Part shown: positions 45,211 to 54,327 of the stretch, piece by piece | Position numbering within the stretch: the first letter of the stretch is position 1 | How the letters are laid out: every line of letters begins with the position of its first letter | Source: Lysinibacillus odysseyi 34hs-1 = NBRC 100172 | GTDB taxonomy: Bacteria; Bacillota; Bacilli; Bacillales_A; Planococcaceae | Direction of reading: 5' to 3' | Assembly (NCBI RefSeq): GCF_001591965.1 | Contig: NZ_BCVX01000006.1 | Coordinates: forward strand, 186,001 to 250,000 | DNA: 64,000 nt | The notes under the pieces: generated by a model | What the model saw: only the letters and a program-made list of their open reading frames with translations | Told to the model about the DNA's origin: nothing | The model's database searches: none | Position numbers and translations under genes: made by a program

Positions 45211-45471
45211 TTATTTCCCTCTATTAGCTATATGTGATTCAACAGCCTCATCTAAACTCATCGCTTTTTCTAAATCATCATCAACAAGTATAAGTAAAGG
45301 CCCCTCTAACATATCTTCTTCTAAAGTTCTAACTTCAAAAGTAGCAGCCCAATATTTCATAGAAATTTTAGATACCCCCACCTCAATTAGTTCTAATTTG
45401 AAGTTTTTATTCTTATCTTTATTTACATAATCAAGCGCCAGTTGTTCTGCTTTTTCCCTTGTTAACTTCAC
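45211..45471 (-). CDS. Probable immunity protein, unknown small family
   Basis: These 86 residues comprise an N-terminal helix (TREKAEQLALDYVNK), a strand YWAATFEVRT and the segment EGPLLILVDDDLEKAMSL, a pattern seen in several small immunity folds. It begins 18 bp after a toxin remnant. The start site is AGGAATTC-like and weak. Confidence 0.65.
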   Translation of the reverse strand: MKLTREKAEQLALDYVNKDKNKNFKLELIEVGVSKISMKYWAATFEVRTLEEDMLEGPLLILVDDDLEKAMSLDEAVESHIANRGK

Positions 45472-45488
45472 TATCGAATTCCTCCATA

Positions 45489-45690
45489 TTATGTTATATA
45501 CCAGGTAGCATGTAGCTTTTCGTTATAATGTTCAATACCAAGGCTACCTGCTTCCTCTACATAATCAATCGTAACCTTACCATTATCAACTTTCTTGCCA
45601 CTATCTTTCACGCTACCTAGAGCATCCGCTATACTGTCTACAGCTTTTGGAACCAATACGGTCCTGATGTTTTCCGTAAGAAATCAAATA
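45489..45690 (-). pseudogene. Toxin core/tail remnant (LXG-type module)
   Basis: The minus strand reads LTENIRTVLVPKAVDSIADAL... and ends ...EHYNEKLHATWYIT-stop. The first part resembles the FFAGDIRTILDPEA segment of the larger toxin module at 56921-57642, so this is the same region of a toxin. It has no start codon and is followed 18 bp later by an immunity gene. Confidence 0.65.
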
Positions 45691-45788
45691 CAACTTGGTA
45701 GCTGATCTCCCTCACCTGATGTACCAGAGTACCCGTTTACTTCCAGCACTTTCTACATTTCTCCATATGTTGATAAGTTTTATCAAAA

Positions 45789-45829
45789 CAAAAAGCACTT
45801 GCTGTCCAAAATACAATCAAGTACTTCTG
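45789..45829 (-). terminator. Array hairpin, family 1
   Basis: On the minus strand AGAAGTACTTG returns as CAAGTGCTTTTTG, with a T-run, 34 bp beyond the next upstream immunity gene. Confidence 0.6.
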
Positions 45830-45862
45830 TATATTTTCAAGTTTAATAATATTAGCGACTTT

Positions 45863-46273
45863 TTATAATTTGTTTTGTTGCAAAAATGCTGCTAACATCC
45901 TTTCAATAGGTAAACTGGCGTTTTCCTGTAATTTCTCTACTTTGGTCTTTATTTTCTTATTAGACACAATTAATTTTCTATACTCTTCATCATCAAAAGA
46001 ACGTAAAGAATCTATTGCATATTCAGCCACCTCATCACTCTCATTAAGTAGATCTAGCAATAAATTAAATCCATATACTCCGTTACCCTTATCTATACAG
46101 TAGGCTAATCGAATTTTATATTTATCACCTTTATCTTTTAACCTTCGGATGAGTTTCTCCCAATCATTATTAGTAAAATCCTTCATCAATTCTTGCACAT
46201 ACAGAAATTCATCGTCATAAAAATAATTATCTGCACTATTTTCAGATAATACTACGTCTACTTTTTCGTACAT
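45863..46273 (-). CDS. Probable immunity protein, helical HEAT-like
   Basis: This 136-residue, all-helical protein includes NDWEKLIRRLKDKGDKYKIRLAYCI and NLLLDLLNESDEVAEYAIDSLRSFDD, reminiscent of HEAT-like repeats found in several immunity families. The start follows GAGGTGG. It is preceded by a decayed fragment at 46325-46435. Confidence 0.65.
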   Translation of the reverse strand: MYEKVDVVLSENSADNYFYDDEFLYVQELMKDFTNNDWEKLIRRLKDKGDKYKIRLAYCIDKGNGVYGFNLLLDLLNESDEVAEYAIDSLRSFDDEEYRKLIVSNKKIKTKVEKLQENASLPIERMLAAFLQQNKL

Positions 46274-46324
46274 TCATTTTCCACCTCAATTTAATGGAAG
46301 AGACAAATAATAAAATCAAATTCA

Positions 46325-46435
46325 TCAAAGGACATGGATTCCGCTACTGAAATGATGTCCCCCAAATCCTTCTATTACGTTTGGAAATAGGACATTAATT
46401 TTATTATCCCCAACTTTTGGTGATGAGATATCTAC
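46325..46435 (-). pseudogene. Unassigned decayed fragment
   Basis: One minus frame reads VDISSPKVGDNKINVLFPNV... to a double stop, and a second reads MSFDEFDFIICLFH-stop. Joined by one frameshift they would form a single protein tail ahead of the immunity gene at 45863. Whether it was toxin or immunity is unclear. Confidence 0.4.
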
Positions 46436-46438
46436 TTA

Positions 46439-46921
46439 TTAATGCTCATTATACAAATTGATTAATTCAAATTTGAAATCTTCATACATTAAAAATGCCG
46501 TTTTTAATATCTCTTCTAATTCTTCATAATTTCGATAGACCGGCTTTTTTATTCTTACACTTGAATCGATTAATGATCTAGAGTAAACACTCCACGGGCT
46601 CCCCAATCTTACTTCATTTTTATGATAAACAACCCAAATAAACTCCGTCATTCCATATTCTAAATTCACATTGAACCATACCATATAATCCGAAGAATTA
46701 TCTACAACCCCTACCTTAAAAAATCTCTCTTTGTTATCAAAGGCTGCTTCATATCCTAACTTTATAAATATTTCATTAACCTTTTCTATGTCATAATTAC
46801 CTAATCTATCATTTATATCATTCGGATTTCCCCTAAATTGTTCAGACAATACTTTATACCGGTTAATAAATTCGATTTTTTCTAAAACTTTCTTGATTTC
46901 AGGTTTCATCTCCAAGCTCAT
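46439..46921 (-). CDS. Probable immunity protein, unknown family
   Basis: This 160-residue mixed alpha/beta protein has YMVWFNVNLEYGMTEFIWVVYH and NYEELEEILKTAFLMYEDF. The start follows GGAGTAG. No toxin tail was found directly upstream; instead the fragment at 47013 lies there. Confidence 0.65.
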   Translation of the reverse strand: MSLEMKPEIKKVLEKIEFINRYKVLSEQFRGNPNDINDRLGNYDIEKVNEIFIKLGYEAAFDNKERFFKVGVVDNSSDYMVWFNVNLEYGMTEFIWVVYHKNEVRLGSPWSVYSRSLIDSSVRIKKPVYRNYEELEEILKTAFLMYEDFKFELINLYNEH

Positions 46922-47012
46922 TTTCTACTCCTTCATAAATTTTAATTTTATTTCATCTAACCTTAGATTTTTCCGTTTACTTCAAACTGTATTATTCTCT
47001 TATTGCAAAGCC

Positions 47013-47126
47013 TTATTTCTTAACATGTTCATTAATGTGAAAAGATGTCACAAAATCATTAAGAGAATCTTATAATTCTTGAGACGATATTTCATCCTTT
47101 AAGAATCTCTCAATTAAATTAGACAT
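47013..47126 (-). pseudogene. Small immunity-type remnant with in-frame stop
   Basis: The frame MSNLIERFLKDEISSQEL is broken by TAA at 47070 and continues DSLNDFVTSFHINEHVKK to a stop at 47013. A helical fragment of this kind matches the first helices of several small immunity proteins. Confidence 0.5.
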
Positions 47127-47190
47127 GTCATTCGGTAGCCCCACCAGCAAAAATTTTAAAAAGCATGAATCTAATCAAGGCCTTATCTTA

Positions 47191-47622
47191 TCACCAGTCC
47201 CCTTTATCAAAGTTCTCGTTATCAATTTCTCTAATGTATACCGAAATCCATAACACAGTGTTTTCAACAGGGTCAGTCTCAATATAAATCCCTTTAGGAC
47301 TACAATATACTTCTTCAAAATCGTCGTATTCAAAGCTTGGCTCTATTTCTAACACCTCGTCAATAGGCATACCAATATGAATGACATCAAATAACTTTCC
47401 AGTATAATTTTTTAGGGCAGTAATTTTAAATAACTTCCCATTGAATAAATTAAACCACAAGTCAACTTCATCTCTAATCTCATATCTTACAAGAGATTTT
47501 CCCAATAAAGCATCAGTATCATCGAGATTATTAATAATTTCATAAAAATCGCTGATATGACTATAAAGTTTTATTCCACCCATTTTTTCCCACGGAACAA
47601 TGGGAGCATTCAATAACACCAT
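47191..47622 (-). CDS. Immunity protein of a family repeated in the array
   Basis: This 143-residue protein is rich in beta strands and acidic residues, with LWFNLFNGKLFKITALKNYTGKLFDVIHIGMPI and the C-terminal KGIYIETDPVENTVLWISVYI. The latter word recurs as LLETDPEKQLILWVSVFI in a broken copy at 63819-63924. It begins 2 bp after the stop of a toxin tail. The start follows GGAGGG. Confidence 0.75.
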   Translation of the reverse strand: MVLLNAPIVPWEKMGGIKLYSHISDFYEIINNLDDTDALLGKSLVRYEIRDEVDLWFNLFNGKLFKITALKNYTGKLFDVIHIGMPIDEVLEIEPSFEYDDFEEVYCSPKGIYIETDPVENTVLWISVYIREIDNENFDKGDW

Positions 47623-47624
47623 AG

Positions 47625-47710
47625 TTAATTCCCTCCTTCGTAAATTAATATTGCTGTCTCTTTACCGGCCGTTTTCATACCAATTGCTGCAGTGATAACA
47701 GGCAATTTAA
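47625..47710 (-). pseudogene. Toxin C-terminal tail remnant
   Basis: The frame ends ...GMKTAGKETAILIYEGGN-stop and the immunity ATG follows after two bases; the GGAGGG used by the immunity gene lies inside the tail. No start is present. Confidence 0.6.
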
Positions 47711-47711
47711 A

Positions 47712-47754
47712 AAGCTTATTCCTTTTTATCGTTAGAATTAGAATAAGCTTTTTT
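47712..47754. terminator. Hairpin terminator
   Basis: AAAAAGCTTATTC at 47712 and GAATAAGCTTTTTT at 47741 form a 12-13-bp stem with T-runs on both sides. Confidence 0.75.
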
Positions 47755-47804
47755 GAAATAATTAAGTAATTATTAATTTAAAAAAATTTATTATTTAGAC
47801 TCTT

Positions 47805-48251
47805 TCACCAATCATATAAGGAGATTATAAAATCTGATAAAGTATCACTGACCTTATTAAAATCATCTGATTCTATACTTTCATCATAACAATATACCGC
47901 TGGATCGTCGCCATCATTTAAATAAAAAAACCAGAACATATATCCTTGGTGCATCATAAATATAAATTGATCATCTGCAATTTTTCTTGCGGAGTTATTT
48001 TCCTCTAAAAGTTCAATAGCTCCCTCTTTTAAATCAAAAATATCCCCCATGGAATAATCCGTACCAACTAAAAATTCAATTCCATTACCAGCTTTATTCA
48101 TAAAATCCAAATAGATTTTAGGTAGTGTTCGAGTTGGAGACAATTTTACTAATTTTGATATATCATCCTTACTACATGGTTTCATTGGATAAGAGACCTT
48201 TTCTAAGGAAGTGAAGAAATCCTCTATATTGCGATTTTTATAAAAGTTCAT
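47805..48251 (-). CDS. SMI1/KNR4 (SUKH-1) immunity protein
   Basis: This 148-residue SUKH protein contains SPTRTLPKIYLDFMNKAGNGIEFLVG, the conserved LPxxYxxFxxxxNG region, DQFIFMMHQGYMFWFFY and an ending LSDFIISLYDW. The ATG at 48251 follows TGGAGGAG. It lies downstream of a toxin tail ending at 48286. Confidence 0.82.
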   Translation of the reverse strand: MNFYKNRNIEDFFTSLEKVSYPMKPCSKDDISKLVKLSPTRTLPKIYLDFMNKAGNGIEFLVGTDYSMGDIFDLKEGAIELLEENNSARKIADDQFIFMMHQGYMFWFFYLNDGDDPAVYCYDESIESDDFNKVSDTLSDFIISLYDW

Positions 48252-48285
48252 CCTAAATCTCCTCCACATTCTACCCATCTGATAT

Positions 48286-48420
48286 TTATACTTCCGTTAT
48301 ATTAATGTTTGGTAAACCTTTTTTAAATTGAACCATAACATCGTTACCACTCTGACAAGTTGCCTTGTGACAAGTGATTTCAATATTCCCATTAACCTTA
48401 CTAGTCAAGACATTATGATT
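48286..48420 (-). pseudogene. Toxin C-terminal tail remnant
   Basis: The frame reads LTSKVNGNIEITCHKATCQSG... and ends ...KKGLPNINITEV-stop, 34 bp before the SUKH start. It has the strand-rich look of secreted toxin tails and no start codon. Confidence 0.55.
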
Positions 48421-48454
48421 TTATTGTATTCAGGTGAGGGTGTGCTTCTTCATG

Positions 48455-48832
48455 CTATAAAGATTTCAAATATTCTATTTCCTCATCTGTCCATCTCCTA
48501 TGAATTAATACATCCAGTTTTTTTAGTTTTTCAAATATTTGCTCCCACTGTCCTGATGTTTTTATTGCATTAATATTCCAATAAGGTCCATTTACCATTT
48601 CTAATAATTCATTTCTTATGTTACTTGAAATATCATAAATATTTTTATCAATAATTCCTTCGTTTTCTAATCTATCCAACGTATAAGAACTTATATATGC
48701 TGTTATATTGCCTAAAAACTCATCAAAAATATAATAATAAAGCTCTTTATCATTCATTCTTGTAACGTCGTCACGCAATTTTAAGCTCCTTAAATAACCA
48801 TCAAATGATTCACCAACTGTTAATCTCTTCAA
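48455..48832 (-). CDS. Immunity protein, paralogue of the 63330-63704 gene
   Basis: This 125-residue helical protein is clearly homologous to the product at 63330: both share GESF near the start, TLDRL.NEGIID in the middle, and end WTDEEIEYLK(S/T)L. The family is unnamed to me. A short toxin tail (...GDNYIPTPEDD...) ends 12 bp upstream, again like its paralogue. Confidence 0.8.
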   Translation of the reverse strand: MKRLTVGESFDGYLRSLKLRDDVTRMNDKELYYYIFDEFLGNITAYISSYTLDRLENEGIIDKNIYDISSNIRNELLEMVNGPYWNINAIKTSGQWEQIFEKLKKLDVLIHRRWTDEEIEYLKSL

Positions 48833-48843
48833 TTTGTTCCCCT

Positions 48844-48984
48844 TTATTCAATTATGATTATCTTTACATCATCCTCTGGTGTTGGGATATAGTTATCTCC
48901 TGGAGGATAAAATACTTCCATCTCTTTTATTAATCTATTAAGCGCATTAACTCTTTTAATTCGCTTTCTATACATTGGTAATAA
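48844..48984 (-). pseudogene. Toxin C-terminal tail remnant
   Basis: The frame ends with PPGDNYIPTPEDDVKIIIIE-stop. The paralogous position upstream of 63330-63704 carries GDGYVPAIDDQGTTIRTE-stop. The shared GD.Y.P...D pattern indicates the same toxin type in front of the same immunity type. Confidence 0.65.
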
Positions 48985-49139
48985 AATTATTTAATTTCAA
49001 TTCAATAAATAAAAGTTTTGCTACATTGATATGTAATTGGACTATTAAAAGCTGTTTAAAACGAAGAAATTATGCAATATTTGTACATAAAAAGATAATA
49101 AAGTTCTTTAATTTTTATTTCATTAATCTCCCCAGTAGT

Positions 49140-49385
49140 TTAATACGAAGGCGAATAAATTTCATTTGTATCAGTATCAATAACAAAATCGACCTCTATA
49201 TTACAGTCATAAGGCATTAGTTCAAATTTATAAAGTCTACAAAATATATGCGGAAAATCTTTAACATCATAGGTTAACTCTTTAGTCTGTAAATACTTTT
49301 GTTTTAACTGTTTTTTAGAACACCTTTTTCCGGTAAGTAAAGATTGATGAAAATAACCGTCAATTTTAACTAACAATATACTCAC
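49140..49385 (-). CDS. Small probable immunity protein, unknown
   Basis: These 81 residues, read from a GTG, contain LTGKRCSKKQLKQKYLQTKELTYD and end CNIEVDFVIDTDTNEIYSPSY. It may be a complete small gene or a truncated one; no good ribosome binding site is visible. Confidence 0.45.
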   Translation of the reverse strand: MSILLVKIDGYFHQSLLTGKRCSKKQLKQKYLQTKELTYDVKDFPHIFCRLYKFELMPYDCNIEVDFVIDTDTNEIYSPSY

Positions 49386-50026
49386 GACTGGTTGCTAGTC
49401 CGTCATATAGCTCTGATTTTTAATGAACTTTCCCTCATTTTACCATATTCTTTTGCAAAATCTGCCCTTTAGTGATTTTTGAACGACTTTGTTATCAATT
49501 TAACAACTTTATTATTCATCTACACTTTCTACGCAGCTCCTTCTGCTATGATGCCAGCACTTGCTATATGAAATCCTACTGCTATTTTATATCTTTATAC
49601 GGGGCATCATATGGGTTAGATACTCAAATGGTTGATGAGATAGATTCATTTAGTAATGGGTAGCCTATACCAATAAGCTAAAAAGGCCAAGATGAAATTA
49701 ATACACTTCTATACCAGCCCTGATCATGAAAACGTATATACCACCGATCCTAATCGGTATAAGTTCGGATTTAAAAACATCAAATTTATTACCCATGAAC
49801 AAGTAGTATAAAACTCTACACTTGAAACCCTTATTTATCACCATGTGTTTTATCATTTTAAATAGATCAAAAAATAGAACTAGCTGACTTTCTTTGTTAT
49901 TGTAACCAATATCACACATGCCCTCATCATAAGTTTTTAATTCTTCGAATTACAAAAAACAAAGGAAGTTATCTTAAAGATACCTCACTAATTTCACTTT
50001 AATATCAATCCCTTGAAATCTAATAT
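49386..50026. other. 641-bp poorly coding stretch inside the array
   Basis: The only frame of note is a 73-codon one at 49698-49919 on the minus strand (CDIGYNNKESQLVLFFDLF...), without a ribosome binding site; it may be a remnant. The rest shows no tail, hairpin or gene. Confidence 0.4.
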
Positions 50027-50383
50027 TTACAAGATCCATTCTATTTCAGATTTAATTCTATTTAATGTATTTTCAACTACCTCCATATCGAATTCTCCTG
50101 CTAAATAGTATAGTTTTAACCAATAAGCATTATTATCAAGATTAGTTTCAAGCGCTTTTCTAATATTTCCCTCTGTAATTTCGTTAACAATAATCATTGG
50201 AGGCATGGCAGGTAGATATTCAATGTTTTCTCTTTTCATTAATGTTTCAAGGTTTTTGGGAGTACAGACAACTAGAGTATAGGTAAAACCATCATCTAGT
50301 TCCACAAAAATATCAATATTATCGTCTTTACCATTATTTACTTGTAGTAATGAAATTGGAAAACTAATTTTATTAATTTTCAT
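50027..50383 (-). CDS. Probable immunity protein, unknown family
   Basis: These 118 residues have IDIFVELDDGFTYTLVVCTPKNLETLM in the first half and a helical end, with PAMPPMIIVNEIT between. A beta-then-alpha order is shared by many CDI-type immunity proteins. The start follows AGGAAGAGT. Confidence 0.65.
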   Translation of the reverse strand: MKINKISFPISLLQVNNGKDDNIDIFVELDDGFTYTLVVCTPKNLETLMKRENIEYLPAMPPMIIVNEITEGNIRKALETNLDNNAYWLKLYYLAGEFDMEVVENTLNRIKSEIEWIL

Positions 50384-50613
50384 CCATACTCTTCCTCTCT
50401 TTTCCTATAATACCTTTTTTGTTAACTTAGCTATTCACCTTATAACCCCTTGGAATATAAAAAGCACCTGACCAAATAACCACTATTTTCTACCATTTAT
50501 GTATTATAATAAACTCCCTTAAGGGTATTACCGCCAGAATTTCTCAACTCTCAAACAAATCATTTTTTTGTTGTCTCCTACAAATGTCCGCTGCTTTAAT
50601 ATAAATTAATACA

Positions 50614-50648
50614 AAAAACCTTGAAAGGTATATAGCCAGTCAAGGTAA
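50614..50648 (-). terminator. Array hairpin, family 2
   Basis: On the minus strand CCTTGACTGGCTATATACC returns to TTTCAAGGTTTTTTG. The DNA at 50590-50648 aligns with 61551-61608. Confidence 0.65.
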
Positions 50649-50657
50649 TCAAATTAT

Positions 50658-51119
50658 TTACTCATTTTCATATACAGTAATGAACAATTCTCCGTCCTCT
50701 TCCTCAAACACCCTTACTATTATCTTCCGCTTTGGGAATCTGTTCTTAAAGCTAAGTGACCAAAATATTTTAAGAACCTCTCCTAAAGCCTGTATTTGCT
50801 CCTCCAAGTTCTCATCTTCCTCAACATTAATATGAAAAAAATCTCTCACTTGATATAAGTTCATCATTTTTTCTATGTTAACATTATTTCCTTGATATTC
50901 CTTCTTCCACATTTCGAAATGTTTTTCCGAAAACTTATCTTTTAATAAAAAACAGCCTTCGACTTCCAAAACATCAGGATAAAAAAATTTCGCAAACCCA
51001 AGTGCTGTTTTTATATCTGATTTCATATTTACATAGCTCCACCATGTAAATTTTCCTTCATTAACATCTTTAAATTCCATAAACTCACCATTTATTTCAT
51101 CATTGAACAAGATTGTCAC
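50658..51119 (-). CDS. Immunity protein, family shared with 53448-54017
   Basis: This 153-residue protein shares with the 53448 product the middle D-(I/V)-(I/L)-E-(I/V)-(N/E)-G-(Y/C)-x-(F/L) word (PDVLEVEGCFLL), a central DFF segment and the ending RKIIVRVFEEEDGELFITVYE. A toxin tail ends about 90 bp upstream. The family is unnamed to me. Confidence 0.75.
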   Translation of the reverse strand: MTILFNDEINGEFMEFKDVNEGKFTWWSYVNMKSDIKTALGFAKFFYPDVLEVEGCFLLKDKFSEKHFEMWKKEYQGNNVNIEKMMNLYQVRDFFHINVEEDENLEEQIQALGEVLKIFWSLSFKNRFPKRKIIVRVFEEEDGELFITVYENE

Positions 51120-51208
51120 ACCCTAATCTTTTCATAGATTATATTTACATGTTTATTCATTCTTCTCGTTTTATTCATAATCCACAACCCTCGTTAAAAA
51201 TTTATATA

Positions 51209-51418
51209 TTAAAAATGAAAATATTTTTTTGGTGCAGGAACTGGATATGTAGTAACTAAACTACCATTTTTATCAGTTATTACTTGTATCCATGTAGTTT
51301 CAGTGCCTTTTACATCTGGGATACTTGGCTTTACAGTACCTACAGTTTTCATCTTCTCTACAAAGAAATCGTTATTAGGTAGACCATAACAAGAAGAGAA
51401 AGAAACCTTGAAAGTCAT
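51209..51418 (-). pseudogene. Toxin C-terminal tail remnant (BECR-like RNase end?)
   Basis: A 69-codon frame ends TTWIQVITDKNGSLVTTYPVPAPKK. The WIQVITDxxGxLVTxYP word is typical of the last strands of BECR-fold ribonuclease toxins. It lacks a start signal and lies ahead of the immunity gene at 50658. Confidence 0.6.
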
Positions 51419-51445
51419 TTAACCAATCCAGGCTTCATTATATAA

Positions 51446-51616
51446 TTATTTTAGTTTGCTTATCTGATTTGAGAGATAAACTCCTTGGTATTTGACCATA
51501 CCTTCCCCATCGCCAAATTCAACCTTATAAGCTTTATTATGTATATCATAAATTATTATTATAGTACCTACCTCTCTTTCTCTCCCACTACTTTTGATTG
51601 TATCTAGTTTTTTCAC
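51446..51616 (-). CDS. DUF4926-type small protein
   Basis: This 56-residue protein is read from a GTG after AGGGAAC. It has the DUF4926 pattern: VGTIIIIYDIHNKAYKVEFGDGEG, then a short strand and QISKL. Such SH3-like small proteins occur commonly in toxin-immunity loci. Confidence 0.7.
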   Translation of the reverse strand: MKKLDTIKSSGREREVGTIIIIYDIHNKAYKVEFGDGEGMVKYQGVYLSNQISKLK

Positions 51617-51651
51617 GTTCCCTGCTTGCTTGTTACATTTTCTATATCATA

Positions 51652-52095
51652 TTATTTAATTTTATTTTTTATTATGTTTACATAGCCTTTATACATTTCC
51701 TTTTCTTCATCGGACATGCAAACATCTGCAAAATCTATGAAGTTGTTCCTTTCCACATTTTCAATCATCCTATCTAATTTACTCTTATGTGCTGAGAGTA
51801 TCTCCGGACTAATGGATGACAACCTTTCCATCATTTCCGTTGAATCAATGTCAGCATAGAAAGATGTGTTCTGTTCATCAATCCTTTCAATAATTTCAAA
51901 CGCTGCTAAATCTTTAAAAACATCTTGGCTAATACAGCGAATCAAATCAAAGTTCGATAACTCACATAGACATTTATTTGTAATTTCTAAGTACCATACA
52001 GGAAGTGACATATCAGAATATTGAATTGCATTTTGTATTACACCTTCATATTCTTCATTGGTCAAAAACTCTTTTAGTTTCATTTTTCTATTCAT
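51652..52095 (-). CDS. CdiI-type immunity protein (contact-dependent inhibition immunity, CdiI_2-like)
   Basis: This 147-residue helical protein has LCELSNFDLIRCISQDVFKDLAAFEIIERI, which resembles the L-S-x-x-D-L-x-R-x-x-R-Q-x-x-F core of CdiI_2 immunity proteins. The start at 52095 lies 11 bp after GGGAG; two earlier ATGs at 52104 and 52113 are possible. The family call is tentative. Confidence 0.6.
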   Translation of the reverse strand: MNRKMKLKEFLTNEEYEGVIQNAIQYSDMSLPVWYLEITNKCLCELSNFDLIRCISQDVFKDLAAFEIIERIDEQNTSFYADIDSTEMMERLSSISPEILSAHKSKLDRMIENVERNNFIDFADVCMSDEEKEMYKGYVNIIKNKIK

Positions 52096-52162
52096 TACAT
52101 ACATTACTCCCATTATTATTTAAGTGGTTACACCCGCCATTGGGGGTAAACATATCTTCTAA

Positions 52163-52707
52163 TTATTCTGGGCAAAAATCTAAAAGATCAAAAAACAAAG
52201 CATATTCAACCGTTACCTGGGGACCAAAAATCGTAACTTGCGGCTTGAATGATAAATCAGGGATAACTTCATTTAATTCCCCATAGGATAATATTGTATA
52301 TCCTTTTTGGGTAAATATATTTTTAATTAATTCGTCAAGCGCTTGTTGCTTTCTAGTATACGGTTGGGTATCATAGCCATCAAGAGTTGAAGACATACTA
52401 TTCGTATCCTTATTTTCAACTTCAAATTCATGCTGAAGATAAATTAATGGAGCAAGTTTAGATATCAACAAAGTACTGCTATAGATAACTTCAAATTCTC
52501 CTTTCTTATATTTCTCATATCCAAAAATCAATTTTGAAGAGGGCCATATTTCCCCCCGCTCATATCGATGATTTCTATGTCGTTCTCCTCTGCAAACAAA
52601 TTTAGTTCTCGCGGTATTTTTATGCTTTCTTTACACCTCACTAAATAGTCTTCTGTGTCCTTATTTCTGTAATATTTCTCAATTCCCTTTTTGATTACTT
52701 CATTCAT
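52163..52707 (-). pseudogene. Immunity-type gene split by a frameshift at a six-G tract
   Basis: From the ATG at 52707 (GGAGTAG upstream) the frame runs MNEVIKKGIEKYY... through NDIEIIDMSGG and stops soon after. A second frame, one base away, continues EIWPSSKLIFGYEKYKKGEF... to a normal end at 52163. Adding one G to the GGGGGG at about 52551-52556 would give a continuous protein of about 181 residues. It could be a true mutation, a phase-variable tract or a sequencing error. Confidence 0.7.
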
Positions 52708-52720
52708 CTGGTGCTACTCC

Positions 52721-53097
52721 TTACTTCACTTTTAAATCACGACCACTTGTTTTAGTTAATTTTGAATTCCATTTCCAACTTCTCTGCTTCGCTATGTCAG
52801 CAGCAGGAGTTCTTATAAACGCTATTTTTATTTACCTTCATTTTTACTTATTGCCTTATCAAAAGTTGTTATATCAAATTAAGATTTATCTTTACTATCC
52901 ATCTTCTCATCCAGCTTTCTGGCCATGTAGATGGTCTTGTTTTTTATATCATTCGTAAAGTAGCCCAAGAGTTTAGAATCAAACACTCTGCCCCCTTCTG
53001 CAGCAGGGACTTTATATAATCATCTTACACTTTCTTGGTCACGTCTTTCATCTCGTTTGTATAAAGGACATTTTCCACCTATTCCAAAACTTCTCTT
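52721..53097 (-). pseudogene. Decayed toxin: LXG-type core plus C-terminal tail
   Basis: Pieces in several minus frames read VENVLYTNEMKDVTKKV, stop, DDYIKSLLQKG, then MARKLDEKMDSK, and finally a tail ending SGRDLKVK-stop at 52721. They match the order and wording of the copy at 59271-59867 (VKNVLHPDKVKKAAKKVYDDYIKSPLQKG, MAKKLDEK, GGHNLKVK). It ends 14 bp before the immunity gene start at 52707. Confidence 0.75.
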
Positions 53098-53207
53098 CTC
53101 ATGTTTCTTTCCCTTGTAGTTTGATGCCTGTAAAAAGTTTAACATTTAGTAAGCTAACTAAATAACCTTATCTTTTCAAACTATGTACATGAAGCTATAA
53201 AAATATG

Positions 53208-53252
53208 AGAAAAAGCACATATTACCCGCAATAGATAATCATGTGCTTTCAG
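53208..53252 (-). terminator. Array hairpin, family 1
   Basis: On the minus strand GAAAGCACATGATTA returns as TAATATGTGCTTTTTC, followed by TCAT. Confidence 0.6.
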
Positions 53253-53447
53253 TTCCTATATTTTCTCGTTTGTGCTGTAATTATGAAAACCATTGGGGAG
53301 TCCTAACCGAGTTCACGGTAAACTCTTTAAGAGCTATAAGTGCTTCTTCAATTTCCCCTTTTATAGTTCCTTTATTTATTTACATAAAATAATTTAACGT
53401 TTAATAAGATGATTCATATATTAATTGAGTTATCTAGCTAAATACGA

Positions 53448-54017
53448 TTACATTTGCTCATACATCGTAATAGAAAGACCTAATTCCCCCATAATTCCAT
53501 CCCTTATTTCAATAATAATATTTTTATCGGGAAATAATTCTTTCACCCTTTTATCCCAAAAATATACTAATACCTTAGCAAATTCATCCATTATTTTATC
53601 ATTCTTCATTGACCGAGTATAACTACCAATAAAAAAATCACCTAAGCTTCTACTATTTACCCATTGTTCAATTTTAATCTTATCACCATTAAACTGTTCT
53701 TCAAGTCTTCTAATTCTTTCTAGCGCCGCTTCTCCTTCTGCATCAAATAAATCTGCAATAAAGATATATCCGTTTATTTCTATTATATCTGGACAGAGGG
53801 TGTATGCTATTGCTAAGAAATCATCTATACTACAGCAATTTGCTGAATGATTAAATAGAGTTACTCCCTTTTGCTCTTCGAATTCCTCAAATACTTGATT
53901 ATCAATAACACTTTTATTTAATTTATACTTCATCATTTTATTCCCATCCAAATTCATTTTTAATAAAGTTGGGTATAGCTCTATTTGACTTATAATTCCT
54001 AAAACCTCTTTTTCCAC
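53448..54017 (-). CDS. Immunity protein, family shared with 50658-51119
   Basis: This 189-residue protein has PDIIEINGYIFIADLF near the middle and ends GIMGELGLSITMYEQM. These match the 50658 product and a broken copy at 55355. The frame opens with GTG at 54017 but continues open upstream without an ATG, so the start is uncertain. A toxin tail ends at 54076. Confidence 0.72.
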   Translation of the reverse strand: MEKEVLGIISQIELYPTLLKMNLDGNKMMKYKLNKSVIDNQVFEEFEEQKGVTLFNHSANCCSIDDFLAIAYTLCPDIIEINGYIFIADLFDAEGEAALERIRRLEEQFNGDKIKIEQWVNSRSLGDFFIGSYTRSMKNDKIMDEFAKVLVYFWDKRVKELFPDKNIIIEIRDGIMGELGLSITMYEQM

Positions 54018-54075
54018 AGGGTTAACATTGATTTTAAAATGCTTTACCTCTTTATCTACTTAAATCATATGTATG

Positions 54076-54183
54076 CTATGCTTCATCAATAATGGGTAAT
54101 CCAGTAGGCTCAAAAACATGACAATGTGGTAAAGTTTTTATTTGTGTGAGCAACCGCTTTATCTTTTTCAGTCTAGGCCATTT
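54076..54183 (-). pseudogene. Toxin C-terminal tail remnant
   Basis: An open frame reads KWPRLKKIKRLLTQIKTL... and ends FEPTGLPIIDEA-stop, 59 bp before the immunity gene. It has no start and a basic helix-strand makeup typical of nuclease toxin ends. Confidence 0.6.
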
Positions 54184-54327
54184 CACACCTCCAAAATTCT
54201 AATAGACTGGGCCGCTTTTTTACTAACTTAAGTGTCTCCTTAAAATTTGTAGAATGCTATGGCATTGTTTTACTCCGTAAGGGAGGTAATTAAACTTCTA
54301 TCACTTTTTCATTGCCCCAAAATTCTC

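Noticed and set aside
51209..51418. Independent 69-residue gene
   Set aside because: It has no start signal, its wording is that of a toxin's last strands, and it precedes an immunity gene like the other tails.
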